NCBI RefSeq assembly: GCF_964340395.1
Contig: NC_135566.1
Coordinates: 10,116,001-10,180,000 of the forward strand
Origin: Glandiceps talaboti
Lineage: Eukaryota > Hemichordata > Enteropneusta > Spengelidae
Length of the DNA stretch: 64,000 bases
Direction of reading: 5' to 3'
Positions 49,509-62,210 of the stretch are shown here, piece by piece. A program made the translations under genes and the position numbers. Numbering within the stretch: the first letter of the stretch is position 1; every line of letters starts with the position of its first letter. Below the pieces are notes generated by a model. That model was not told the DNA's origin. It worked only from the letters and a program-made list of their open reading frames with translations, and ran no database searches.

Positions 49509-49649
49509 TTATTCCCCAATATTTTTCCTCGTTCAGTCAACAAAAATACTCCTGACCTAAGGGGCCTTGTATCTAGTCACTCGTAGTGACCACCCTTAGC
49601 TCACGAGTATTTTCCGGCTGAATGAAGAAAAATGTTGGAGAATAACATA
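49509..49649. repeat. Inverted-repeat element F3 (unit 1)
   Basis: TTATTCCCCAATATTTTTC on the left pairs with GAAAAATGTTGGAGAATAA on the right, with inner TCACTCGTAGTGA. The unit 2 copy is at 56249-56390. Confidence 0.6.
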
Positions 49650-50623
49650 ATTATACCAGTGCCAGTAATATGAAAGGAAAATCGGTGAAAGTAATGGCAA
49701 TTTTGAACATTTGAATCATATTTTGAACACAGCAGAACCAATGACATAGACACGCGTTGTCATGACATAGATGCGCGTTGTCGTGACGTTGAATGACCAG
49801 AGTATTATATATTCCATATTTTTGTACTTAATGGCTTGTGTATGGTATAATAGATATAGTGTGTATGATATCTTAATTAGTAGTAGCAGGATTCGTGTGA
49901 TATATTCCTAGGAAAACAACAATATAGGAAATACAACGTGTCCCTATGCCATTTACGATGATTATTGCAAGTGTAAATTATCGTGCTATGCATTGATATA
50001 AGACTACACAAAAGACATATACCTGATAATAGTATCTGTCTCAAAATGTTTATCATATACTATTACTTTTCATTACTTCAGGTATAGAAATAGAAAATTG
50101 ACCTGGGTTGTATCTGGCATGACATGGATATAGATTTTGATATAAGCAGAACTGAGTATCATAGTCGTGACTAGTAACTCTAACATAATCATACAATGAA
50201 TACGGCAATTGTTGGTGGATCAAACCATAAATAAAAGGGCCTACTAAATATTTATGAAGTTTGGAAACATCTAGAATATTCAACTTAATAAACAAAGAGC
50301 TGAATGGTCCATGGAAGATTTAAACAATATGATTATCATACGAGCAATCATTTTTTGTGCAGTTAAAATACAGTTCAAGTGTGATACTTTTAATTTTTGT
50401 ACTTGTCTTACAAGTTTAAGTCTTGTGGTCGTGGTACAGTATTAAGTAAAATCACAGCACTTTTCTAATATATTCAATGCATGACAATAAATAAATATTA
50501 GATACTGTACAATATCAAAATCTCTCAGCCTCAACCTGTGTCACAACTCCTATGTGCCATAGAGAAGTACTTTCCAAAAAAGTAGTTGCATAAAATGATC
50601 AGTGTTGGTAAATAAAGTCATAA

Positions 50624-53600
50624 TTACGTATTGTTTATTGATGTCTTGTTTGGTCGGTACACGGTTATAAGTTTATCCTTTTCCAATTGTGCCCAGACTT
50701 CCCATTCTTTGATAAAGTTATGGTTTGTTTTTCCAGTGGTAAAGGAAGTAGTGTTCTTGTGGTCATAGTAATGTAAAGTTGAGTTGTTTTGTTCTCCAAA
50801 ACCAAACATTCTGATCTCATCACATGTATATGTAGCAATGGCAGCTATAATTCCTCCTGGTGAGACATGAATGGTATTATACAGTTTAATATATTTGCCT
50901 TGTAGAAATGTTAGACAAAGACTTGTTGGCTTTTAAGGGAACAAGCAGAATTTAAGGTAGGGGGAGGCCTGGAGAGAAAATGGGGGGGGTATGAAAAAAA
51001 TTGGGGGTGCAAAGGGGGAGCATGAAACATTTGATGGGCTGAAAGGGGGGGGGGGGCTCAAAATATTTTGCTCATGATTTGAACCAAATTAAACCTCGGG
51101 AGTTGTCATCTGCTGAGTACATATGCAAAATTTCTTACAGCTTTGGGATGAGGGTGGGGGAGGGGGTATTGCATACATACAAATCTGTGTATAGCCATTG
51201 GGAGAGCTACAAAAATGCTTTGGGTTCATTTGGGGGAAGGGTATGACATGTTTGAGAGAGAGAGGAGAGGGGGCTGTGAACATTTCTCTCTCAGCCCCCC
51301 CCACCCCTGTAAATTCTGCTGGTTCCCTAATCTAATCCTATATGAACATTGATGAAGAATCACTAGATAAGAATGCCACCAATGACACACTATTGAGCTG
51401 GCCATGGCTGTACTTTTGTTTTTAGTTTCATTCTTTTACTCGTAAGACTTGATAAACTACAGTCAAGCTTCAAATCTGACAAGATTATCCACTCAATTTT
51501 AAAATAAATTATTTCAATTTACAGTCAGTATTGCAAACTAAAAGTCAAAATGTATATCGACAATTCAATTCAGCAATCCCCTAAACATACTTGTGGAAAT
51601 ACTTTGTGATGATTATTTGTTAAAAAGTAACTTTGTCGCACCTGTATGTAGGGTAAACCAAATATTACCTGTTTCATGATGTCGATGTATGTATATTCAA
51701 CTCCTACAACTATACAATATCGAAGGTACAAATTTAATACTCACCTGTCGATGGATACCATCCTTTTTTGTCTAAGAATTGTGTGTGGAAATGTCTGACG
51801 AAGTCTGGATGAAGGATTCGTATCATCCGAGGATTGAAGAATGTACCATTGTTCATAGAACGCTGTGGTCTGGGTAGGATAATGAAGGATTTTGAAATAA
51901 TCATTACATACAGTAACTATAGGAGATACAAGCCGTTTTGTTATACTCACTGTAGTAACTGTTGATACAATTGGTATCTTGGATAGCATGGAAATCCCGG
52001 AATCCGGAATCAAGAATCATTAATTAAAGGGACACAAGCTGAATTTATATTTTTTGGGGATGTATTTTTTTCTGCATTTTGAAAGGTACTGAAAGTATTC
52101 TACTGTACTGATGTATACCCCTAATTTCATTTTTGTAAAATATGGCCCTCTCCCGAGGACCAGTTTGTAAAAGTTAACCCTCATTCCCAGCCCTCCCCCT
52201 TGTACTTCCCCCTTGTAATTACTGAAGGCTCCCTTACAAACTAAAAATGGTCAAAATATTTGAAGATGATGAGACTAAAAACAAAAATCTCACTTTCTTG
52301 ATCGTTTACACAAAGATTACATATTTTCTAAAATTCACTTGTAAATTGTCAATACTTCCGCCATCAAATATTATGTGTTAGTAAGATATTTAACTTCATT
52401 TAAATAATACGCTACACTTGATACATAACGTTTAGTTGTCAACCATTGATATGTTAATTGATGTTACCATTTAGCCTATAACTTAGACTGTAAGATACAT
52501 TGTGTTGCTCTGGCCTACTCTCCATGTGTGATTGACCAATGTGTGAGGGCGCCCTGTCACAACACACCTTACAGTCTACCTGCACGAATCAATACAGAGC
52601 ATAGGCCCGATCAAGGTCACAACTTGTTGAAATTGACGTGCTTTACTTACATTTGTTTACCCTGAGCGATGGTACCATTGAGAAAACTTTCAAGCCATCC
52701 CACCATAAACCGAGTGAATATGGGAGTAACAAAGTAAACATTCTGAGGGAAAATAATAATATTATGATAGAGATTTTCAAATATGAAGTTTAAGTACTTT
52801 GGTTTAATTTATCAGTGTGCTTCTAAGTTCATGGTGTTGTTACGATTCCCAATACTACATATCCATGGGCGGACACGTTGGAATAATGGTACAATGTAAA
52901 TTTTGTTTAAAAATGTAAATTTTTGTTTAAGGGATTCCTTAAACCACAGACTGCTTGTCTGTGCTTAAACTATTGTATATATACCACACACAGAAAAGTA
53001 AGCTGTCTGTGTGTGTGTATATGTATAAAAACACACTTCTGTGGTGAAAGCGTGGATGAAAATATAGAAACTGCTAATCATTTCTCACTATAGTCGACAG
53101 GACTGGTGTGAAATATCCATGGAAGTGTTCATACGTTGCATTCTAAACATGCAAATAGATACCGTCTGACTCCATGAATGTTGCTTGTCGTTGATATTGT
53201 AGTTTCCCATCTTTTTAACTTTTTAAAAGTAATTGTACCATTGATTACTTTTGTATGCTAACAAAATATTCATTTATTTAACTTATTCAAAGATGGTAAT
53301 CCTTTCAACGGCAAGGCTGCGCTCCGAAGGACTCCTATAATATATGTATAAACACGTGAACACCCTCAGATGTTTTAGTGGTCTGGAGTTATCCACAGCA
53401 AGTAAGCTTACAGGAGAAAGAACTGGTGGAATTTAATGCTTTCTTTGTATAGTATGTAAACAATTTATCTCAGGAAGCCGGTGTGAAGAGTAGAAAATGG
53501 GATTGTGTTGTCCACTACAATGCCATTGATTATACAAAATATTTTTTAAATTTATCATGCTATTATAATGCCAGCCTACCTGTAGACTTGAAGGACTATC

Positions 53601-56600
53601 ACTACTTCACTATTCTGCTATCCTAACCGACATCTTGATTTTCTTTTTAATTTTCGAAGGAAATTCAAAAAATCAAAATGTCAGTTATGATAGCGATAGT
53701 CTTTCAAGTCTACAGGTATGTTATTATTATGTGATGTACTGTTTGTGATCTGTTTACCTCAAAATTGTGCAGTTCTCTAACATAAATAGATTCAGGAAAA
53801 CCACCGTAAACATGAGTTTTGCTTCCAACATCGACTTCATAGCCATTAAGCCGTGCAATATTCATTCTGGGGATTGAAGGTGTACAAGGGTTAGAATAGC
53901 TCACTCACTATAATGTGTGTCTGTGTGTGGGGTGGGGGTGGGGAAGGGGAGTGTAGAATAGCTCACTCACTATAATGTGTGTGTGTGGGTGGATGGATGG
54001 ATGGGTGGGTGGGTGTAGAATAGCTTACTCACTATAATGTGTACATGTGGGGGTGTAGAATCTCACTCACTATAATGTGTGTGTGGAGGGTGGCAGCTGC
54101 AGTGCATGTATGTGGTGGAGGAGGAGTTTTTAGAAAATATCACTATGTAGGTGTAGGTTTGGGGGTCGGGGTTTAGAATATACCAGTCAGTGTGCAGCTG
54201 TGTGTGTGTGTGGGGGGGGGGGGGTTGCAATACATCCCTAACTACTAGTGGGGCTTGTACATTACCTGAAGACATAATCATATTTGTCAATTTCAGCTCC
54301 CATCTTCGAATTTTTGAGGGTACCACTGTTACCTACAACAGCACATCGAATACATCCACCAGTGGAGTTTGGAAATAATGAAGAAGTTGAGTAGTTTGCA
54401 TTGTTCACCAATCGAATTAAACCTTGTAAATACAAAAAAACCGACACAGTTAAGTTCCCCCAAACATTCTAATCTATTGTATGGAAACCATCACCACAAT
54501 CCCCACTCATAGGGCTTTAATAGTGTGAGGGTAACTGGTCATTTCGGCACCTGACCATTTCGTCCCCAGTCATTTCGGCACCACTTTCTCTGTACCCTGA
54601 ATGTTTCTAGCAACTTCACGAGCGCCTGAGCCCCCACTCACAAAATGATAAATATACCATGACCCCTCACCTCGTCTAGTGACATCCCTGAATCCCATTG
54701 GCATGACTGGACAGTAAGTTAAGTTATAGAAGTTCTCCCATGTATTAATGTCTTCCTTTCCAAGGAATAATTTCAATCGTGGATTAAATCGTTTGTTGAA
54801 CCAGGCAGACGGACCTGGCACTTTTCGTAAACTTTTAGCACATGTCTGTTGAGAATAAAATCATAAAAATAGCTGTTTCGATGAATTCATTCATTCTGAA
54901 GTTATTTTGTTCTAATGCTTGTCAGAATACCATGAGTACATGTACATGTGAAACTGTTTGCACCAGTTTTAACAGTATGTTAGCATAAACAGAATCATTC
55001 TGAAATTTCCAGTTATCCTGTATTGGCATGGGTTGTGTACTCAAAGTTTTCACATTTTTTCGGCTATATTTTTTTCGTCAATGCAACATTGGGTTGGCAA
55101 GCACAGATGTAGATAACACCCTAATAAGCCGGATATTCAGATAAACCGAAATGTTAAATCCAGTAATTTTTAACAGACCCCTGTACCGTCATTTTTTGTG
55201 ATGTTTTATTTCTTTCATTTAATGGTTAATATTTCACTAACCAATGGGACTTCCTGCGGCCGTAGCATTGGTGGGCGATAATAGGTGGCATTGACACTTG
55301 CTGAGATATTTGGGAGGTTTGCTTTCGTCAAATCCAATGGACCGTCAATATGCAGAAAATTACGAAGCCAGCTGTCGTTTGAGAAATTGTCAACTGACAA
55401 CACCATTGGTATCGGTGGTGGCATCACTGATGTGTTCACTGGAGGTAGTACTGGTGGTTTTACTTGTGGTAGTACGACTGGTTTCACTGGTGGTAGCGTT
55501 GAGGGTGAATTCCTCAAACTTGGAATTGGCAATTCTTGCAAACTTTGATCAATTACATATATTGAGGAGAAGGTTGTGTGTGTGTGTGTGTGTGTGTGGG
55601 TGCGGCGTGTGTGTGTGTGTGTATGTGTGACAGACAGGCAGAAAACAAACGTATATATATATATGTATACATATATAAATACATACATATAGTGAGATGA
55701 TGTGTGTGTATGGAGACATACATACATACATACATACATACATACATACATACATACATACATACATACATACATACATACAAGTACGAAGGAAGGTGGC
55801 AGGTAAGTAGGTAGGTAGAATAGAGAGAGAGAGAGAGATGGAAAAAAATGTGAAGGGAATATTTATCGGCTACTGTGAACAATTTAAAATTAAAGGGAGG
55901 AACAACCAGCTAATTTTCAGACCGATCTGTTTGAGTTGAAATATTTTTCTTTCTGAATTTACATATTTATAATTTGATCGCCATGTTCTGAACGATCGGC
56001 CACTTAGATATAAAACAGTAACATTCTACTGCAATGAGCCCAATAGTTTCCTGTGTCACATGAATTCCAGCTGGAAGCTAATGTGTTGGCATATACCTAA
56101 AGCACGTTTTGCTAATAATGACGTTCAACTTGTCATGTACCACAGGGATACATAATGTTTCTTAGATTACTGTTTTCCTTGTCTACAGGCTTAAAATATA
56201 ATATTGTTATGACTTGAATATATTTCCCATACCTGTATACTTAGACGTTATTCCCCAATATTTTTCTTCGTTCAGTCAAGAAAAATACTCGTGACCCGAT
56301 ACTCGGGCCTTGTCTCTAGTGAATCGTAGTGACAACCCTTAGTTCACGAGTATTTTTCGGCTGAATGAAGAAAAATATTGGAGAATAACATAATTATACC
56401 ACCGCCAGTAATATGAATGGAAAATCGGTGAAAGTAATAGCAATTTTGAACGTTTTGACTCATATTTCATCCACAGCAGAACCAGTGACGTAGACACGCG
56501 TTGTCGTGACCGTACCGTGACATAGACGCTCGTTGTCGTGACGTTGAATGACCAGAGTATTATATATTCCATATTTTTGTACTTAATGGCTCATGTTTGG

Positions 56601-57387
56601 TATAATAGATATAGTGTGTATGATATTTTAATTAGTAGTAGCAGGATTCGTGTGATATTTTCCTAGGAAAACAACAATATAGGAAATACAACGTGTCCCT
56701 ATGCCATTTACGATGATTATTGCAAGTGTAAATTATCGTGCTATGCATTGATATCAGACTACACGAAAGACATATACTTGATAATAGTATCTGTCTCAAA
56801 ATATTTATCATATACTATTACTTTTCAGTAATGATATTACTTCAGGTATGTCTTGTACGAACACTTGTATACAGTGACATGCATGTACCGAGGCCGAAGA
56901 TACCGTGGCCGATGACGACAAATCGGTCTTCTAATTCAAGTGTCGGTCTTCTAAGTTCTAGCTCAAGTGTCGGTCTTCTAGTTCAAGTGTCGGTCTTCTA
57001 ATTCAAAAATCGGTCTTCTGATTCAAGTGTCGGTCTTCTAATTCAAAAATCGGTCTTCTAATTCAAGTGTCTGTCTTCTAGTTCAAGTGTCGGTCTTCTA
57101 ATTCAAGTGTCGGTCTTCTAATTCAAAAATCGGTCGTCTAATTCAAGTGTCGGTCTTCTAGTTCAAGTGTCGGTCTCGGTCACGGTAGACATGGCATAGT
57201 GTAGTAGTTACTGAGTACAGTTTTTGAAATATAATTATCGGGTATCAATTGTCATGTAATATAAAGATACTTACACACGAAGGTTGTGAGTGAATGTTAC
57301 TGATGGTGATAATTGCATACTGAAGTAAAGGAACATAGCAGTTGAAAACCCGAGGATGAAACAAAAATATTCCTTCATTTTCATCAT
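50624..57387 (-). CDS. ST6GalNAc I/II-like sialyltransferase (GT29), copy 2, complete
   Basis: Eight exons: 57387-57275, 55542-55242, 54845-54671, 54422-54266, 53866-53758, 52742-52651, 51869-51745 and 50856-50624. They total 1305 nt, 434 aa. It is a type II Golgi membrane enzyme: a short basic cytoplasmic tail (MMKMKEY), one signal-anchor helix (FCFILGFSTAMFLYFSM), then a Pro-rich stem (repeated LPPVKPPV-like units). The catalytic domain has SAWFNKRFNPRLK, motif L around residues 222-265, motif S around 352-372 (PSTG...C369), motif III at H386-Y-Y and motif VS at H403...E408. Family enzymes transfer sialic acid from CMP-Neu5Ac in alpha-2,6 linkage to GalNAc of O-glycans. The FNKRF and SKTHVYGG context resembles ST6GALNAC1/2 more than ST8Sia or ST3Gal; exact specificity is inferred. 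Intron 1 holds a 20-bp minisatellite and the duplication breakpoint. Confidence 0.9.
50937..51327. mobile_element. TIR element with GGGAACAAGCAGAATTTA ends (unit 2)
   Basis: The duplicated counterpart of 44414-44825, with shorter poly-G runs. Confidence 0.65.
52486..52577. mobile_element. MITE family F2 (unit 2)
   Basis: The duplicate of 45911-46010, slightly shorter inside. Confidence 0.6.
53577..53718. mobile_element. MITE family F4, unit 2
   Basis: The duplicate of 47028-47169. Confidence 0.75.
55576..55781. repeat. Compound (GT)n / (CATA)n microsatellite upstream of copy 2 exon 2
   Basis: GT runs at 55576-55630 and a CATA run at ~55717-55781. It occupies the position of the (GA)n tract in unit 1, though a short GA run remains at ~55822-55838. 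Confidence 0.95.
56249..56390. repeat. Inverted-repeat element F3 (unit 2)
   Basis: The duplicate of 49509-49649. Confidence 0.6.
56920..57180. repeat. 20-bp minisatellite in sialyltransferase intron 1
   Basis: About 12 units of CGGTCTTCTAATTCAAGTGT, alternating with units ending in AAAAAT. It lies between exon 1 and the duplication breakpoint. Confidence 0.9.
57275..57387 (-). other. Signal-anchor first exon of the sialyltransferase locus (only copy)
   Basis: This exon encodes the cytoplasmic tail and transmembrane helix and ends in phase 2 at a strong GTAAGT donor. It lies outside the tandemly duplicated 6.5-kb unit, so both cassettes have compatible acceptors (AG|T TTG) but only one donor exon is available. 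Confidence 0.8.
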
Positions 57388-58227
57388 GATACTATCTGTT
57401 GTCTAAATTTGAAAAAAGATAAAGAAACATCAATATCATGTGTATGTGTGTGTGTGTGTGTGTGTGTGACGCATTATTTACATGTAATATTAGTCATTTG
57501 ATTGTTATACTGTGATGCTCAAAGGGGGTTAGGGTTAAGATGCCGCTCATTGAAAAACATTATACTAGATGACTTCGACATATAACACGCTCACAGAGTG
57601 CCTATGAAACTATCATTTATAGATTTCTCATCTCATAATGTAGGACTACGGTATTATGAATATACAGGAAAGAAAGCTGTCACTATTTTTGAATTCATCA
57701 AAATGTTGACACTGACCCTGGATTGAAAATTAGCCCTTTAAAGTGACAATCCCAAGATGGTGATAGACGTAAACACACATTCTTATAAATATGGCTATCT
57801 CTTACCTCATAATTAAATAGGCTTTTCAAAAGAAAGCCACAAGAAATTGTCGAAACTTACAAGATAAATGGCTGCTCTTGAGGTTTAACCAACGGAATTT
57901 CCAAGCCCCCCCCCCCCTCCCACCCACCGTAAATTATTGTTCCCTGACACCAAGACACATAAGCCTCTACGTCAAGTGGTCTGAGAAGTGTAGGACCAGA
58001 GTTGGTGTACTCTCAAAAGGTTGCTATAATTCACAAGTTATGTTTGGGTGGATGGATGAGAATGTGATAACTTAACATAATATTTAAACTGTATACAGGT
58101 CAGTATTAGTCTAGTGCTACCCCTCATTAGATCTCTCTTTTAGAGACCACGTTGGCATCGATCCAGATTAGGCCAGTATATACATATGATATTTCCATTT
58201 TAACACATGCATATTTTGTTTGTGTGT

Positions 58228-58347
58228 GTATGTATGTATGTATGTATGTATGTATGTATGTATGTATGTATGTATGTATGTATGTATGCATGCATGTATG
58301 TATGTTTACCTGTTTGTTTGTTTGTTTGTTTGTTTGTTTGTTTGTTT
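58228..58347. repeat. (GTAT)n then (GTTT)n microsatellites
   Basis: Two adjacent tetranucleotide arrays joined by GCATGCATGTATG and a short spacer. Confidence 0.95.
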
Positions 58348-58739
58348 ACTTGTAACACGGTTCCTGGGTTACCTGTGCGAGAACACCTGCCCCCTTCTCC
58401 TATTGTGTATCTCCCCTTGCCTGCCGCTTAAATCGACCCAAGAACGATGATTTGTGGCACTCAATAAGCAAAGCTATCAAACTGAAATTACACTATTGTA
58501 ACAAGTCAAATATATGATTCATGTACAGGTGACAATATCACCCGGACCTCGCTGACAGATTGAGAAAGAAAACTCGCCAACTGGATTAAAACATGGCTGA
58601 CGAAATTTTAAAATGATACCGTAACGGAGGAACGGGTGGGTCATTTGTTGACCTCAACTGGTTATGAAAATTGAAGTAACCAACAGTGTATTTGACTGCC
58701 TTGTATTCACTGGGTCAACAAGTGTGGAATCGACTAGTC

Positions 58740-58911
58740 TACCTGTAGACCTGAAAGACTAACGCTACTCCACTACCATTTCCGCTATCCTAATTAACTT
58801 TTTTTTTTTCATTTTCGCTCGACCAACTCTTGACTGGCGAAAATGCAAAATATCAAAATGTCACAATAGCGGATATAGTGTAGTAGCGTTGGTCTTTCAA
58901 GTCTACAGGTA
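58740..58911. mobile_element. MITE family F4, independent copy
   Basis: Same TACCTGTAGAC and GTCTACAGGTA ends and a diverged palindromic interior, outside the duplicated units. This shows the family transposed separately. Confidence 0.7.
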
Positions 58912-59661
58912 GGCTAGGAAACGACTAATCATGAAATATAGAAGCACGGGAAAAAATCTTTCATCTGCATTCGGGTTGTTGTAGTATATACTCAGAAATA
59001 AATTAATACAGACAGACAGACAGACAGACAGACAGACGGACGTAGCGAGACCTGTCTCAGACTCATTATTGCATGGCAAAATAACGGGGGGGGGGGGGTC
59101 AGGTTAGGGATAAATAATCCCCCTGACTGGAGGTGGGCAGGAAGAAGATAGTCCTCTTTTGGTAGTGGTATTTGTTTGACATGGGAGTTAGGTGGGGGAT
59201 CGAGACAACCCTCATTACTGGTGGTTGGAATTTTGAAATTTATGTGCTTATTTGGTAGGCTCTTTTACCCCTATATTAGATTTTGTTGGGTCATACACCT
59301 GTCAACAACAGTGAACATGATGATACATTGTTCATGGACATCACTATTAGAAATAAAGACTGTGCCATATGAAATATAGCCTGAAATCCATGCGGATGTG
59401 GGTTTTGAATTCGTTTATTTCCCTAAATGACTGTGACTAATGATTCAACATGATTCAATATCTGGCATGTGAACACTACAGTGCTTTATTCGTTTATTTA
59501 GTTTGACAGTTATTTCCTCGTGTGATTAATTTATATTTGATTTTTTTTTATTTTTGGAGTGATCACCCCTAATGGAATCGAGTCGTATTCCCATATCAGC
59601 TTTGACTGTACTACCTTTGTCACCGAAAGATTGTACAAAGGGTTGGAACTGTTATAAATGT

Positions 59662-59733
59662 TAGTGTAGTGTAGTGTAGTGTAGAGTAGTGTAGTGTAGT
59701 GTAGTGTAGTGTAGTGTAGTGTAGTGTAGTGTA
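59662..59733. repeat. (GTAGT)n pentanucleotide repeat
   Basis: About 14 GTAGT units with one GTAGA variant. Confidence 0.95.
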
Positions 59734-60921
59734 GCCATTGTATGTAGCATCTCAGTGTGTACATAAACATGAGATTTACCACTCAGAGATTTTAAGTTCA
59801 CAATACATAGTTCATCATATTTTGGAACTTAAATTCACGTTGCGTTTGTGGTTCGATTAATGGAGATACTCTGAGGAAAATATACAACTATTCTTTGCTA
59901 CAAATCTAAGGAAATGGTGCTGTCAGGAATACATTTTGTATATAGTTTCTCTTCTGCTTTTTACGTTATGTGTAAACTTATCTTAATTTGAATTTCTAGC
60001 CATCCTTACAGTACATGTTTATATAATTTGTATCGAATAAACGAATCCTAGAATATTTGTTCAAAATTGAACTGTGGTATTCGTATTGGCATGGTCTATA
60101 ATAGGCTTTACAAATGACAAAACAAGTCATGGAGTCAAAAGAGTGACTTCTGCCATGCACCCCAGTATGGGTCAAGAAGTCAAGTCTGACTTTGTTTGCT
60201 GTACGTATGTCTGATTTGTGTACTTTTAGTACGAGGTGGTTCGTGGTGACCGTAAAATGCTTCTCTGTGCCGCAGCAGGTCATTACGTCAGTGTGTGTTG
60301 CTAAGCGACAAAAAGTAGCGACAGGCAGCTCAATATAAGGCAAGTCATTTATCAAGTCGTTTGAGTCTCAGGAATATATAAATGTGTTATGCAAGAACCG
60401 TAAATCATTGCAATTTTCAGCTGAGACACTTTGAAAACGGGTGACCCTAAAACGAATGACAACCCGAATGACAGAAAACGAATGACAGCATATACAGTGG
60501 GTAAAGAATAGAATGACACCCTTTTCTGCATTCAGTTAGTTGAATGACATCCTCTACACTGAAAAACCACTCTTTGAAAACATAATACAGGAATGATCAA
60601 ATGAAAACCGATTCTGAGTGAGAAACAGCAAAGGTGTGGCTTGCCCCATCGCCAAATTTAACTGGTCGTAGGTTGTTGTCTAATATGATGCTGTCGATCT
60701 TAGCCGTGAAGACAGTTTTCCCCATTATAATAATCTTTGGTGGGAATTTACAATTCAGAACACGTCTTGCCCATTTTCAATGATTTGACGGACTACACAC
60801 TATATAATGAATCTGACTGTAACTACGACCACAACTAATTCGGTGAGTTTAACACTTGAGAGTGTCAAGATGACCGAAACGGGGGTGGGGGTAGGGTGGA
60901 GGTGGGGGCTCACTTCTGTCC

Positions 60922-60997
<76 letters not shown>
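60922..60997. repeat. (TAA)n microsatellite
   Basis: About 25 trinucleotide units. Confidence 0.95.
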
Positions 60998-60999
<2 letters not shown>

Positions 61000-61090
61000 A
61001 TAGTTTATTAAAAGATAAAACGGTTAAATTGGTTCAGTTCACGGATCAGTAAAATAAGCATGTTGGGAAACAAAAACTAAAATTAAGTTG

Positions 61091-61259
61091 ATTAAAAGTG
61101 GCTCTATGGATGAGGATTGGGTATTTATTTTGGATTTATAATTCATATAACAATATTATCATGGTGTCCTACTTGAAAAATCAATGTTTAGCAATACATG
61201 CCAAGTACCTGTTTGTAATTCAATAAATTGTAAAAGACCGATAAAATGTGTAAAATATG
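61091..61259. mobile_element. MITE family F1, half copy
   Basis: Only the left arm (AAAGTGGCTCTATGGATGAG to GTGTAAAATATGT) is present, truncated at the palindrome centre. Confidence 0.65.
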
Positions 61260-61335
61260 TCTGCTGAGAACGGTGCCATAAAAGAGACCTGTAGTTTACG
61301 ACGTTGGAATTACTGTGTTTGTGTTTGTGATATAT

Positions 61336-61341
<6 letters not shown>

Positions 61342-61410
<69 letters not shown>
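61342..61410. repeat. (GT)n microsatellite
   Basis: About 34 uninterrupted GT units. Confidence 0.97.
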
Positions 61411-61411
<1 letters not shown>

Positions 61412-61781
61412 ATGTCGAATTCCCAAGAGGTCAGACATGACGCTGTTTATACATGTTGCCAAACATTAAAGAAGTTAATATATTTCATTGCAATAGTTAT
61501 TCGATGTGGTTGTGGCGTCCCTTGTTTATGTTCTAGGACGATCATAATTATGCATGACCTATTGTTATCTTGTATTAGGGTGCTGATTTACTGTGCACTC
61601 AGACAACTTTAGTTCTTTATACAGTGGTCTGAGCTGTGCAAGACTTTTTGTAATTTATACCTCAGACCACTATATGTGGTCATAAGTGGTCATAAGTGGA
61701 GTTTACAGTAGTTACGTATACTCTTACGACGTAGACATTCCGATGGTTTTTGTTTGTTTGTTTGTTTGTTTGTTTGTTTTT

Positions 61782-62170
61782 AGTGTGGTCGAGTGGTTAA
61801 ATCTCTTGCATTTACACGTAACACTGCAGTTGGGGTTCGAACCAATTCTGGGTTTGATTAACTTTAGCACGCTGTAAGTAAGAAGAGTGTCGTTCAGTGT
61901 GACGATGTCGGCTAATCGTTCATTGCTATTTTACCTTCATTATTTTGCCTGAATTGAACTTCTTGGTACATGTTTACATTTTTAGCCTGATGGCCTCCTC
62001 TACATCAGGCTAAAAATGTAAACATGTACCAAGAAGGTCTCAAGTCAGGCAAAATAACGAAGATAAAATAGCAATGAACGATTAGCCGACATCTACATCG
62101 GATTGGACTCCACCAAACAACGCAGGTTTTCACCGGGTACTCCGGTTTCCTCCTGCACTAACACTCAACC
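61782..62170 (+). mobile_element. tRNA-derived SINE, interrupted
   Basis: The head has a Ser/Leu-like A box TGGTCGAGTGG (61786-61796) and B box GGTTCGAACC (61834-61843). The body GTAAGTAAGAAGAGTGTCGTT and the later CCGGTTTCCTCCTGCA match the SINE at 40775-41040. The body is split by a 188-bp palindrome at 61905-62092. The 3' tail is lost near 62170. Confidence 0.7.
61905..62092. mobile_element. Palindrome nested in the SINE
   Basis: Arms of ~85-90 bp (ATGTCGGCTAATCGTTCATT to TTTTTAGCCTGATG, then the complement) are separated by a ~10-nt loop. Nearly perfect pairing suggests a recent insertion. Confidence 0.75.
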
Positions 62171-62210
62171 CTCCTCCTGTTATTGGGCAATGCTTGTTGG
62201 ATGGTATATA

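Larger units (their letters stand above)
43560..50065 (-). repeat. Tandem segmental duplication, unit 1
   Basis: Runs from AAATTGACCTGGGTTTGATC near 43,563 to ATTACTTCAGGTAT near 50,082. It is highly similar throughout exons and introns to unit 2 (about 50,085-56,842), with microsatellite and indel differences. Confidence 0.85.
50085..56842 (-). repeat. Tandem segmental duplication, unit 2
   Basis: Begins with AAATTGACCTGGGTTG and ends at ATTACTTCAGGTAT, after which unique sequence (GTCTTGTACGAACAC) runs to exon 1. The junction between units lies at ~50,083. Confidence 0.85.

Noticed and set aside
56920-57180. CRISPR-like array of 20-bp units
   Set aside because: Direct tandem units with no unique spacers, in a eukaryotic intron; a minisatellite.
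61782-61850. tRNA gene (Ser/Leu-like A and B boxes)
   Set aside because: No convincing acceptor stem; the same body follows a similar head at 40775-41040, so it is a SINE.
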